From: Planctomycetaceae bacterium
GTDB taxonomy: Bacteria; Planctomycetota; Planctomycetia; Pirellulales; Pirellulaceae
Assembly: GCA_020638975.1 (NCBI GenBank)
Contig: JACKHN010000009.1
Location: forward strand, 62,001 to 126,000
Direction of reading: 5' to 3'
DNA: 64,000 bases
The position numbers and the translations under genes were made by a program. This document shows positions 34,049-43,040 of this stretch, one piece after another. Numbering within the stretch: position 1 is the first letter of the stretch; every line of letters starts with the position of its first letter. The notes under the pieces are model-generated. The model saw only the letters and a program-made list of their open reading frames with translations, was not told where the DNA came from and did not search any database.

Positions 34049-34371
34049 TGGATACTCTGTCTCGCGAGCTAGAACGCCAATACTGGCACTACAATTGTGG
34101 CACTGCGGCGGAGTCTGTTGTCTCTGCTTCCGCCAGGACTATTTTCCATCTTACTTACAACATTTGTAACAACTTAAGCACAACAATTTACCAGCGATCA
34201 GCGGATTTGCAATGGCATATCAGGCCTCAAAGTATCACCCCGACCAAAACCCCATAATCCCGTTAACCGTTGGTACGATTAAACTTAGGCGAGATCGAGA
34301 GCTCGCCAGCATCCGCGTTGGAGAAATCGAAGGTGCTGCGGGCATCGGTACAGCGGGAAACGCGACGATGC
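34049..34371 (-). promoter_or_regulatory. Leader and probable promoter region of rpsO-pnp
   Basis: This 323-base interval between rpsO and the MASE1 kinase contains no convincing gene. A short AT-rich stretch at about 34141-34195 stands out from the GC-rich surroundings; on the minus strand it contains TTGTGC and, 18 bases on, TGTAAG, which could be a weak sigma-70 pair. This placement is speculative. No terminator for the adjacent gene pair is visible. Confidence 0.3.
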
Positions 34372-35976
34372 TTAGTCGAATCGTGAGTCGTCCGATTCCT
34401 CGCGCAAACTCCGGCTTGCAAGCGTTGTCACGATCGGCAACTGAATGATCACGCTTGTCCCCTTGCCGGGCTCGCTTTCGATCTGAACGGTGCCGCCTAC
34501 TAATCGTGCTCTCTCCCGGATGCTGCGTAGTCCGAATCGACGACGCGACACTTTGGCTGGATTGAACCCCTTGCCATCGTCACGGACCACGATTTTCAAT
34601 TGGCCACCATCTTGTGTGATCCGAACGGACGCGTACTTTGCCTTGGCATGCTTTTCGACATTATTCAGCGACTCCTGGACCATCCGGAATATCATGCCTT
34701 CGAGCCGTGCTTCGAGTCGTTCGAACTTGACGTCATGATCGAAGGCAATCACCAGTTCGGCATGTTCTTCGAAGTCCGCAATCAGATGCTGAATCGCTTC
34801 AATCACGCCCTGTTCGTCGAGTACCATCGGGCGCATTTCGCGGATCAGACGACGGCCTTCATTGATCGCTTTCTGTAACAATCCCGCGATTCGATTCACC
34901 CGGGAGTCTTCCGTAGCGGCATCCGACGCGATCGGCACGCTTTGCACTAGCATATGTGCTCCGACGAGATCCTGCATGAGACCATCGTGTATGTCGTGAG
35001 CGACCATACGGCGATCCTGCTCCTGCAATTCAATAAGTTGTCGAAGCAGTTCTTGGTCGTAGCGTAGCTGTTTCTCGTCGCGACGTTGCTGCGCCCGAAG
35101 CGCCGCGAGTAACAGGATTGTTCCCGCAATCAAACCAAACGACGACTGAGCCGCCAGCAAAGAACTGTTCGCGTCATTCGCAGCAAGCGGGCCTAAACCA
35201 TTTGCAGTGCCCCACACTCCCACCAGCGACACGACCAAAACCGCGCTCGACAACCCCAGTTTCGAGAAGTGAAACGCCGCCCAAGCCAATGCCGGCATCA
35301 GCAACAGGGTCTGCGAAAAACCTCTGAATTCGGTCGCCTTCGGGTCCAAGAAAACGAAGTAGCAGATCAAAGCCAGCGTCAGAGCCACAATCACGCCTTC
35401 CACGACCTTGGCGCGTGGCGGCCAACGGAAATCGCTGGTAAACACAGCCACGACAAACGGTGTGACGAGCAGCGCCCCGGTCGCATCACCGAGCCACCAC
35501 GTCCACCACAACTGCCTCGAAGTTTCCCAACTAGCCGCGCCGGCAACACACAAGCTTGCAACACCGATCGTGGCGCTAATCGTGGTGCATACAAACACGC
35601 CCGCACCGAGAAACCACAAGAAAGTCTTGGCGTCGAAGAGCGGATTCGACTGTCCCGAGAAGGTGCGAATGCACCATGCACCTGCGATGGCTTCCATCGC
35701 GTTACCAAAAGCGATCGCCAACATGGCAGGCCAAGGCAACGCAGACACCCCCGACATCGTGAGAGCAAACAAGCCCAATACGATTGCGGGCCAAACGCGA
35801 TATCCGAATACCAGGATCGCGCCCATCGCGAGCCCTGTCGGCGGCCAAACGGGTGAGACATGCGAGTGCATGAATGCCAGCTCGAGGCCTAGCTTGCCGG
35901 TCCAAAAATACGCCAACGCGAGCCCGCCTTGCAGGATCGTCCACCGCAACAAGTGAGTGCGTTCAGCGAATTTCAT
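34372..35976 (-). CDS. MASE1-domain membrane histidine kinase (NarL/DegS type)
   Basis: 534 residues from 35976 (MKFAERTHLLRW). Residues 1-300 hold about eight to ten membrane helices of the MASE1 sensor type, including SPVWPPTGLAMGAILVFGYRVW. A HisKA_3 dimerisation helix has the motif VAHDIHDGLMQDL with the phospho-accepting His, and the ATPase domain ends GLRSIRERARLVGGTVQIES. Such kinases partner NarL-type regulators, none of which is in the window. The ligand is unknown. The frame is open 78 codons further upstream, but these lack membrane character and no family support exists. Confidence 0.9.
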   Translation of the reverse strand: MKFAERTHLLRWTILQGGLALAYFWTGKLGLELAFMHSHVSPVWPPTGLAMGAILVFGYRVWPAIVLGLFALTMSGVSALPWPAMLAIAFGNAMEAIAGAWCIRTFSGQSNPLFDAKTFLWFLGAGVFVCTTISATIGVASLCVAGAASWETSRQLWWTWWLGDATGALLVTPFVVAVFTSDFRWPPRAKVVEGVIVALTLALICYFVFLDPKATEFRGFSQTLLLMPALAWAAFHFSKLGLSSAVLVVSLVGVWGTANGLGPLAANDANSSLLAAQSSFGLIAGTILLLAALRAQQRRDEKQLRYDQELLRQLIELQEQDRRMVAHDIHDGLMQDLVGAHMLVQSVPIASDAATEDSRVNRIAGLLQKAINEGRRLIREMRPMVLDEQGVIEAIQHLIADFEEHAELVIAFDHDVKFERLEARLEGMIFRMVQESLNNVEKHAKAKYASVRITQDGGQLKIVVRDDGKGFNPAKVSRRRFGLRSIRERARLVGGTVQIESEPGKGTSVIIQLPIVTTLASRSLREESDDSRFD

Positions 35977-36278
35977 GCAGGAATTGCGAGTTGTTTGGTA
36001 GCGGAGAAGACGCAACAATGAGAATCTTGAACGAATTTTCACCGCTAGGGAACCCGCTACTCCAAAAATCGGACGGTGCCAGTCACGGCAAAGAGATTCT
36101 TGAGGAAACGTGGCCGCTCGGGACGCAGTATCGTGGCGGGATGTTTCGAGACGACGACCACGCCAAAGGACTTCTGCTACCGTCCTGGCCACAAAACGTT
36201 TCCTGTTCACAAGTAACCTGATTGAACCAAGTCAACGCGAACGCCTCTCGCTGGCTCGGCAGAAATGAGTAACTGTAG
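35977..36278. other. Intergenic region between divergent kinase and sulfatase genes
   Basis: 302 bases. Both neighbouring genes point away, so it must hold two promoters, but I see no clear boxes, operator or repeat. A frame on the plus strand (35874-36221) is an overlap shadow of the kinase start and not a gene. Confidence 0.4.
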
Positions 36279-37805
36279 ATGCGTATTTGCATTCCGGCAG
36301 TTTCGATCCTATTCCTGGTCGCGACTGCATTCGCAGGCAGCGATCATCCCAACATTCTGTTGATTCTCGCCGACGACTTGGGGTACGGCGATGTTGGCTG
36401 CTACAATGAACAGTCAAAAGTCGCCACTCCCAATCTCGATCGCCTCGCCAGTCAAGGAATTCGGTTTACCGACGCACACAGTCCTTCGACCGTCTGCACA
36501 CCCACTCGTTACAGCTTACTGACGGGTCGCATGGCCTTTCGCACAGGCTTCCGAGGAGTGTTCGACGGTGCGGGCGGCCCCTGCTTGATCGAAGCGTCAC
36601 GACTCACGCTGCCGGGGATGCTGCAACAAACTGGCTATGCGACCGCGTGTTTCGGCAAGTGGCACGTCGGCCTGACGTTTTTCGATAACCAAGGCGAGCC
36701 CATCCAGAAGAACGGATTGGAAGCTGTCAAACGTATCGATTACGGCCGCAGCATCCCGGACGCGCCCATCCATCGCGGCTTCGATCAGTTCTTTGGGACA
36801 GCGTGTTGCCCGACGACAGACTGGCTGTACGCTTGGATCGAGGGTGACCGAGTGCCGGTGCCACCGACGCAGATCATCGACCGATCGGCACTCCCCCAAC
36901 ATCCTTATTCACGCGACAATCGTCCCGGCATGATCGCCCCGGATTTTGATTTGGAAGAAGTCGATCTCGTGTTATTGGATCGCAGCAAACAGTTTCTGCG
37001 AGACCATGTCGCGCAGACGCCGGATAAACCGTTCTTTCTGTTCCACTCGGCTCAAGGCGTTCACTTGCCGTCGTTTCCGGCGAATCGCTTCAAAGGCAAG
37101 ACGAATGCGGGACCACACGGCGACTTTATCTTTGAGTTGGACTACGTTGTTGGCGAGTTGCTGAAGACGCTCGACGAACTTGACGTCACCGACGACACGC
37201 TCGTCCTATTCACGAGCGACAACGGCCCGGAAGTAACTTCGGTCATCAATATGCGTGGCGATTATCAACACGACGGCGCACGACCTTGGCGAGGAATGAA
37301 GCGAGACAACTGGGAAGGCGGCCATCGAGTGCCGATGCTTGCCCGTTGGCCCAAACAGATTTCTCCTGGCAGCACAACCAGTCAAACGTTCTGCCTGACC
37401 GACATCATGGCCACCTGTGCCGCCATCGTCGACGCCGATTTACCAAATGATGCCGCTGAAGACAGTTTTAACTTTTTGCCAGTCTTGAATGGAAGCCAGC
37501 CGCATGACCAGTCCGTTCGTGACTTTACGCTACATCAAACCATCAGCCTGGCGTTAGCAATCCGCCAAGGCCCCTGGAAGTACCTCGACCATCAAGGCAG
37601 TGGCGGCAACAACTACGACCAGCCACAGCTCAGACCGTTCGCACTTGAGGACACCGCGACTAACGCGTTGGGGCAACTCTACAACCTATCCTCCGATCCG
37701 GGCGAGACGACCAACCTTCACTTCGAGCATCCCGAAGTCGCCAAACGACTAAAATCGAAGTTAGCCGAGCTTCGAGAAAGTGGTCGCAGCGTGCCAACGC
37801 GTTGA
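36279..37805 (+). CDS. Secreted sulfatase (arylsulfatase family S1)
   Basis: 508 residues. A signal peptide (MRICIPAVSILFLVATAFAG) is followed by the metal-binding start NILLILADDLGYGDVG. The formylglycine site is VCTPTRYSLLTGR (CxPxR), with Cys about residue 75, so it needs the formylglycine-generating enzyme. FGKWHVG and the C-terminal TSDNGPE metal motif are present. It hydrolyses sulfate esters of sugars or similar substrates, in the periplasm or outside. Sulfatases are multiplied in planctomycetes that feed on marine or algal polysaccharides, though the specific substrate is unknown. It stands alone, next to an unrelated minus-strand gene. Confidence 0.93.
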   Translation: MRICIPAVSILFLVATAFAGSDHPNILLILADDLGYGDVGCYNEQSKVATPNLDRLASQGIRFTDAHSPSTVCTPTRYSLLTGRMAFRTGFRGVFDGAGGPCLIEASRLTLPGMLQQTGYATACFGKWHVGLTFFDNQGEPIQKNGLEAVKRIDYGRSIPDAPIHRGFDQFFGTACCPTTDWLYAWIEGDRVPVPPTQIIDRSALPQHPYSRDNRPGMIAPDFDLEEVDLVLLDRSKQFLRDHVAQTPDKPFFLFHSAQGVHLPSFPANRFKGKTNAGPHGDFIFELDYVVGELLKTLDELDVTDDTLVLFTSDNGPEVTSVINMRGDYQHDGARPWRGMKRDNWEGGHRVPMLARWPKQISPGSTTSQTFCLTDIMATCAAIVDADLPNDAAEDSFNFLPVLNGSQPHDQSVRDFTLHQTISLALAIRQGPWKYLDHQGSGGNNYDQPQLRPFALEDTATNALGQLYNLSSDPGETTNLHFEHPEVAKRLKSKLAELRESGRSVPTR

Positions 37806-37853
37806 ATCGGTTGAGAGGCCGCAGGCTAACTTCATTATTGTGAGAGCGTGCGA

Positions 37854-39173
37854 CTATGGGTCAAACGGATTACTCGCCTCCGTGCGACTCAGCTCAATGA
37901 ACTTTTGATCGGCAGCGCTGAGTCGAGATAGCGGCAAACTGATCTCTTTTTTGTCTTTGCGAATGAGACGCACCACCTCGTTCTCGACGGATACCAGAGT
38001 CGCTTCAATCTCGAACTTGCCCGTACTGTCTTTCCAGATACGAAACCTAGGCTCGGAACTAGCCGCCGGGCTGCCTGCCGACGGTGCGGAACTTGGCGTC
38101 GTCGTAGCAGCAACCGCAGCCGCTACTTTTGGTGCTTCCGGGTCGAGGTACAGATTGATTAGTTCGACGCGAGACTCCTTGCCGCCTTTCGGACTGCGCA
38201 CGGTGACAACACCGTTCTCGGCTGCACCAGCCGCTTGCAAGGCGGTAATGTTGCCGAGCGAAAACATCAACAACCCCTGCCCCACGCTAATGGTCTCGGC
38301 CGTGGCCGCTTTCAATCGCTGCGGAGCGCCGAGGTTCATCGACGTTAGCTGCTGCTGACGGCTGCGGAGTCGCTCGGCGAACTGACCCGCGTTTTCGCGA
38401 ATTGCTTGGAGTACATCGGGCTCGATCCGAACTGCGCTTCGATCCGCGTCGGCGATCCAAGGCTTGTACAATCCACCGGGTCGAGCCAAGAAGACTTGCA
38501 CGATCAAATCACCAGTCGTCCCGGCGGCTTCATAAACCATCGCCGGAGTCCAGCGACCGCCAATCTGAAACTGTATGGGTGTGCCGATCGGCAGCGCGGT
38601 GTTAGCTGGCAGATTTACCATTTCGACATTAGGACTCTGGCCAGGTTCAAGCGTTGGCGGTGGCCCTTTCTTCACCGCAGCTGCTAACTGGTCGCTCGTT
38701 CCGATCCAATACACTTTCGAGATCCGCACGGGAGCCGGACGATCGTTGGGCGTCGCACGACGCATCTCCAAGTAGGCGCGCGCGCCGCCGGGAATCTCGC
38801 CCCGGTAATTGAGCAGCGACTCGGTAATCGCTCCGAAACGCTCCGACTTCTGAGGCCCCATCGTCATCCCGCGCGGAGCATAGTGTGCGGATCGTCCGCC
38901 GCGCGACGGCAAGATCACCAACTTCACTTCATCCGGGATCGTCGTGATCTGCCATACGCGACGGCACTCCGCCGTGAGTATTTCCTGATCGCAATGATTA
39001 CGTTCGAACTTGACGCCCGTGATTTCGTGAGGCGGTTCCTTGGCAGGATCGATCAACGGTGGTAGCCCCAACTCAAGCCACACCTGAGTGTTCTTGTCCT
39101 GGGCGAAAGCTGCCTGCCCCACGAGACAAGCCACCAAAAGGACCGTTGCGAAGGATACTCTGCGGCGTTGCAT
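37854..39173 (-). CDS. Secreted protein with C-terminal SHD1 domain
   Basis: 439 residues with a clear signal peptide (ATVLLVACLVGQAAFA). The middle (about 60-350) is not assignable to a family. Residues 378-430 match the SLA1 homology domain 1 (FRIWKDSTGKFEIEATLVSVENE...ISLPLSRLSAADQKFIE), a module common in secreted planctomycete proteins and first described in yeast Sla1. An Ala/Pro/Ser-rich linker precedes the domain. Function is unknown; a binding role for the SHD1 module is inferred from the fold only. Confidence 0.82.
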   Translation of the reverse strand: MQRRRVSFATVLLVACLVGQAAFAQDKNTQVWLELGLPPLIDPAKEPPHEITGVKFERNHCDQEILTAECRRVWQITTIPDEVKLVILPSRGGRSAHYAPRGMTMGPQKSERFGAITESLLNYRGEIPGGARAYLEMRRATPNDRPAPVRISKVYWIGTSDQLAAAVKKGPPPTLEPGQSPNVEMVNLPANTALPIGTPIQFQIGGRWTPAMVYEAAGTTGDLIVQVFLARPGGLYKPWIADADRSAVRIEPDVLQAIRENAGQFAERLRSRQQQLTSMNLGAPQRLKAATAETISVGQGLLMFSLGNITALQAAGAAENGVVTVRSPKGGKESRVELINLYLDPEAPKVAAAVAATTTPSSAPSAGSPAASSEPRFRIWKDSTGKFEIEATLVSVENEVVRLIRKDKKEISLPLSRLSAADQKFIELSRTEASNPFDP

Positions 39174-39263
39174 CGATCATTCTCCTCATCGCGAAATCGT
39201 CGGTTCAGACAAAGGTTCAATTATGGCAGAAAATTTCTTGGCTGAATATCGGACGAATCGCGG

Positions 39264-39344
39264 GGTAGTGGTACAGTTTGCCGTAAGTCGGGCACTCCTG
39301 CCCGACTAGAGAACGGGCAAAAGTGGCCATCCTAAGTTCAGGAA
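39264..39344 (+). mobile_element. MITE-like element, copy 2 of 3 (truncated)
   Basis: The left end GGTAGTGGTACAGTTTGC (39264-39281) is identical to that of the copy at 45586-45603. The interior hairpin and the block up to ttcaggaat are shared with the other copies, but the right inverted repeat is missing, so the element is truncated on that side. Confidence 0.72.
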
Positions 39345-39937
39345 TTTCACGACCAATCGTGGCACCGAATCTGATCGAACCCGCCGATCTCGCCTGGGTG
39401 CGGCAGCGAGAATGGCAGCCGCACGACGGGATGGTAGTTCATCGTCGCGATCCGATGTCCCGGAGCCGCGTTGATTCTATGCTCCGCGATACCAAATCTG
39501 TGAAGAAAACATTCTTGCTTTGGTTGAGCGTTCCAAGTCGGCATGGCACAAAGATGCCTCTCGACGCACACCCGACAACTCCCAAGAAATTGAGGACGCA
39601 CGACTGATAAGGCGCGGCAAGCGCAAGCGACTGATTGTCGAATTCGGAATCGAACTCGGCGATGCGATTCCGATTACGGCACAGCGTGCCAAGGTCGGTC
39701 ACGGCATCGAGCGTCATGGTAGCCAACTTCTACAACCCACTGATGCATTGGCTTTTGCAGCGAGTAATCGTGTATCAAGACCTAGTTGCGGACGAACTTA
39801 CGGCAGCGGCCATTTGACATAAGAGCTACTTGAAATCGCTTTCGAAACTGGCGCTTCGGCAAGACGATCAACTCAACGGCAACGGATGCCCTGAGTTGCT
39901 TCCGGTGTTTTCCGGTCACTTAATGGGGAGACTTCAA
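39345..39937. other. Intergenic stretch without recognisable genes
   Basis: About 590 bases. Several overlapping short frames exist on both strands (for example plus 39520-39822 and minus 39439-39726), but none has a ribosome site, a plausible composition or a known motif. It may hold decayed coding sequence; I cannot name a source. Confidence 0.4.
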
Positions 39938-40069
39938 ATGCTGAGATCCAAGGAGGGACGCATTCCCGCCTCTCGTAGGCGGGCAAGGCCAGCCACTTTC
40001 TTTGTGGCGGCGATCGCGATCGCCACGCTATGGATTGGCTCAACAACAACTTCTTCTTCTCTTGCGTAG
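39938..40069 (+). CDS. Short signal-peptide-like reading frame ended by a palindrome
   Basis: 43 residues starting MLRSKEGRIPASRRRARPA and running into a hydrophobic stretch (TFFVAAIAIATLWIG) and STTTSSSLA, which together look like a complete Sec signal peptide. A good ribosome site (ggggag) lies nine bases before the ATG. The TAG stop is supplied by the first three bases of the palindrome at 40067-40118. The frame does not rejoin the downstream reading frame when the palindrome is removed, so a simple insertion into one gene is not proved. It may be the remnant of a secreted protein gene. Confidence 0.45.
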   Translation: MLRSKEGRIPASRRRARPATFFVAAIAIATLWIGSTTTSSSLA

Positions 40070-40118
40070 GGTCCGCTGTGCGGACCACAAGGGATACTGG
40101 TCCGCACAGCGGACCCTA
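40067..40118. repeat. 52-bp palindrome, family A, intron-free copy
   Basis: Perfect 21-base arms (40067-40087 and 40098-40118), beginning tagggtccgctgtgcgg, with a 10-base loop. The same element at 63915-63966 has a group II intron at its edge. CTCTTG stands close on both sides and could be a target duplication if the element includes two more bases on the left. Confidence 0.93.
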
Positions 40119-40146
40119 CTCTTGAAATGCCGAAGTTATTTCTGAG

Positions 40147-40725
40147 TTGTTCTTAAGTGTTGCAGCTGTCACAGTTCATGCACTCGCGGAGCCACCGACA
40201 CCAGCGACGATTACTCCGCCAAGCAAACAGGCCAGTGATCGAGTTACTCTAGCCACGTCGCGTCCGTCAGAAACGACATCGCCAAGCGAACTGTTCTCTC
40301 GAACTCCGCTACCAACCTCGATGGTCGCCCCTAACAATACTGGCATGATTGTCGTCCGTGTTGGAGAGTTACTCGGGTTACCGCACTTAAAGCCCTATGT
40401 CGAAATTCTAACAACGCCCGACCATGCGTCGCTTGGCATCCGTATCCGACTCTCTCACTCAGCTCGCGGTCCAGCTACGAGGTCGGTGCGTGAGGTTGGC
40501 GAACTGGTCCAGCTGACTAAGGCGACACCAGGGGACGAGCCTAGATTGTCCGATTCTGATCGTGATTGGCTAAGGATGTATGGTTTCGCACTAGAGGATC
40601 TAGACCTCGCGACAGAATCGCTTAACGATGGCACAGCCGACGTCGTCTTAACTAGCACCTTGCCGTTCGATCAACCTGTTCGGCTGTTCGCTGCCGCAAT
40701 CGCAGATGAAGTCGCAGCCGAGTGA
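40147..40725 (+). CDS. Hypothetical protein, possibly secreted
   Basis: 192 residues from a TTG start; in-frame upstream there is a stop at 40123, so no ATG start is available. The N-terminus (LFLSVAAVTVHALA) resembles a short signal peptide. A Pro/Ser/Thr-rich stretch (residues 17-60) is followed by a domain of about 125 residues beginning MIVVRVGELLGLPHLKPYVEIL that I do not recognise. The lack of a clear start and the palindrome just upstream suggest the gene may be a fragment whose 5' part has been rearranged. Confidence 0.45.
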   Translation: MFLSVAAVTVHALAEPPTPATITPPSKQASDRVTLATSRPSETTSPSELFSRTPLPTSMVAPNNTGMIVVRVGELLGLPHLKPYVEILTTPDHASLGIRIRLSHSARGPATRSVREVGELVQLTKATPGDEPRLSDSDRDWLRMYGFALEDLDLATESLNDGTADVVLTSTLPFDQPVRLFAAAIADEVAAE

Positions 40726-40777
40726 TGCAACTGAGCTCAGGGTAACGAATGGCTGCCGTATAAATTGTGAGCGACCT

Positions 40778-41569
40778 TCATTTCTCCGTAGCGGGAGGTA
40801 GTCCGCCCAGCCCCGTGACTGGTCCCAGGACAGTGCCTCCGTCGAGTGCCGTGTTGGTCCCTGAGCTAACCTCGATGCCCAACCCTAGCACGCGATAGAC
40901 GATCGCTGACTTCAAAGACGCCAAGTGCTGTTTAGCCTGTTGTAACTGAACGTACTGATCGGCGCTCAATTGCGTCTTGCCGAGACTTTCCACCGCATCG
41001 ACAAATTGCGACGCGAGTACGGTCCGACGTGCATAGGCGATGGCTTGCCGTTCTGTGAGGACTTGAGCATCGGTCGGCATCCGCCCTGGTTTTATGGGAG
41101 CTTGGTTCCATCTGGCGTACAGATGAGCATTGGGGTCGTTGCCTAAGGCCAAGTAGTGAGTCCGCGCCGAGTCCACCATGATCTCGACGTACTCTGCGAA
41201 TTCATACCGGCTGGGTGGGACAAGCTCAAACGGATTTCTAACGTCGGTAAAACCAGCCCGCATCGCCCCCAGTTCGACACGAGCCAAGGCCATAACCCAC
41301 GCCAGACCTCGCCGAATGTTGTTGCTTTGTGGAGTGCGCAGGAGTTCACTTTCGTATTGGCTTGCCAGGTTCGTCATGACGACAAACTCATCTCGGTCTT
41401 TCACGATTTCGTCGATTACCGCCAACTCCTTTTCTGAAGCGGTTGCGACTAAACGATCCAAGCTCTGCAATGCCATCCCATACTCTAAGAATCCAACGAT
41501 GCGCGCTGCGAGTTGCTCGGGAATCGCCTCCACCTTGGACAGTCTGAATGTGGTTTTCGTCGAAGTCAC
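40778..41569 (-). CDS. Hypothetical protein in tandem with a secreted protein gene
   Basis: 263 residues from a GTG start, mostly helical, with no membrane segment and no family I recognise. The coding-like sequence continues in frame for about 15 codons upstream of the GTG (LTLAVRGQDT), as far as the stop of the previous gene, and both genes share one reading frame. Either the start is non-standard or the two were once one gene separated now by a TGA at 41615-41617. A glycine-rich stretch closes the protein. Function is unknown. Confidence 0.6.
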   Translation of the reverse strand: MTSTKTTFRLSKVEAIPEQLAARIVGFLEYGMALQSLDRLVATASEKELAVIDEIVKDRDEFVVMTNLASQYESELLRTPQSNNIRRGLAWVMALARVELGAMRAGFTDVRNPFELVPPSRYEFAEYVEIMVDSARTHYLALGNDPNAHLYARWNQAPIKPGRMPTDAQVLTERQAIAYARRTVLASQFVDAVESLGKTQLSADQYVQLQQAKQHLASLKSAIVYRVLGLGIEVSSGTNTALDGGTVLGPVTGLGGLPPATEK

Positions 41570-41614
41570 TGTGTCTTGCCCGCGGACCGCGAGCGTAAGT
41601 GTCTGCCAAGCGCC

Positions 41615-42862
41615 TCACATAAAGTAACGGCCCGTTCGGTAGCTGATGCTGTTAGGATCACCGGCTTGTCGATTGGTCTGTACGGAAGACGTAGTCGTCC
41701 GCTGAACGCGGCGATCTTCCCAGGCCCACCAATAGTGATGACGGCGGTCGTAACATGGGGATTGTTGCTGCTGTGAGTAGGATGGCTGCTGTTGTGAATC
41801 ATTTTGTTGGCGATCGTTCGGCCTGGGAAGCTGTTGCGGCATGTACAACGCCATCTGAGCTTGCATGCTGTGCATCGCGGCGGGACTTTTGGCTAACCCG
41901 AAGACCTCACTGCCAACTCCATAACGCCCACGCAGCCACCAATTCAGTCCAACGAACAACCGTTGTGATTTCTCGGTTAGATCCCCGGCCAATTGACGAG
42001 CAGTCTCGCGATCGGCGGCGACCTGTTGAATGAGTTGGGAGTTCATCAACGTTTGACGCTTGAACACACGCTGATGCTCCTTGGCAGCGGACAAATAGCT
42101 CGTCAACGACTCGGCGTCGAGCGGAGCCGTGTAGGCAGCTCGGATTTTTTCGGCGTTCAACATCGGGTCCTGCAACCTGCGGAGTGCTAGTGCGAGACGC
42201 TTCAGTCGGACTTCCGCCTGTCGCTCTCCCAGTTCGTCCAGCAGTTCTTCCACATCGCCCAAGATTTCGTCCGTCTCTTCAAGCAGCGTCTTGCCCGATT
42301 CGTCGAGCTTGGCCAGTTGCGTCTTGGACAACTTGCTTGCCAAGAGCTGCATGTGCCGAACAATCTGAGCAGCGTCGCGAGCCTTGCTTTCCAGCATCTG
42401 CGACTCCCAGACCACATCGTCGTACTCTCGCAGGGTAGCAGGGTCGGGCAATGGGTCTTTCATCAAGTCGTTCTGATAGACCATGCGGACCAACGTGGAA
42501 ACGTGCGAACCTAACTGTTCCACAACGACCAAGACTTCGCGCGAACTTGGCGAAGGCAAGTCAGAAGTGAGGCCATTGTGAACGGCATGCAGGTGCGCTT
42601 CGGTCATTAACTCACCGGTGGTTGGAACCGACACTGCTGTCAACGCCGCATCGAAGTTCGCCAGCCGCGCATCGTTTGATTTTCGTAGCCAACCGGATAC
42701 CAACTCGGCGTAGAGCAGCGAGTTCCCGGCGAAGTAAGCTCTCGCAACCTGGTCGGCAGCTCGCTGATCTTCCCGAGAAAGCCGTGGCCCCTCACTCTGC
42801 GCGACGCCGGACAGCGAGACAACGAACAGTAAACAGACGACAGAAGCGAATCGATTTGACAT
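41615..42862 (-). CDS. Hypothetical secreted helical protein with a Gln-rich tail
   Basis: 415 residues. Signal peptide RFASVVCLLFVVSLSGVAQS, then a long alpha-helical region (about 25-325) rich in Leu, Glu and Arg with coiled-coil potential (LDESGKTLLEETDEILGDVE). A Gln/Pro/Ser-rich low-complexity segment (about 345-370) precedes an aromatic patch YWWAWEDRRVQRT. No known family. It is followed 45 bases later, in the same frame, by another unknown gene, so the two probably work together in the envelope. Confidence 0.7.
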   Translation of the reverse strand: MSNRFASVVCLLFVVSLSGVAQSEGPRLSREDQRAADQVARAYFAGNSLLYAELVSGWLRKSNDARLANFDAALTAVSVPTTGELMTEAHLHAVHNGLTSDLPSPSSREVLVVVEQLGSHVSTLVRMVYQNDLMKDPLPDPATLREYDDVVWESQMLESKARDAAQIVRHMQLLASKLSKTQLAKLDESGKTLLEETDEILGDVEELLDELGERQAEVRLKRLALALRRLQDPMLNAEKIRAAYTAPLDAESLTSYLSAAKEHQRVFKRQTLMNSQLIQQVAADRETARQLAGDLTEKSQRLFVGLNWWLRGRYGVGSEVFGLAKSPAAMHSMQAQMALYMPQQLPRPNDRQQNDSQQQPSYSQQQQSPCYDRRHHYWWAWEDRRVQRTTTSSVQTNRQAGDPNSISYRTGRYFM

Positions 42863-43040
42863 CGCCTTCTCCTCGTAACAGAGGTACTAAGCGGCCAGCC
42901 AGAATGGCTCTACCTACCTATTACGAGTTTGCGAAAACAAGTCACAAGAAAAAATTGGCCTCGCAAATCAATTCGATTGGATCGGCGAGTTGGTAACGGC
43001 GGCCCGTGTGGAGGTGTAGTACAAGCCAGCACCTCCAGGA

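Noticed and set aside
34212..34448. 78-codon frame across the rpsO-kinase gap
   Set aside because: Half overlaps the kinase C-terminus in antisense and there is no known motif.
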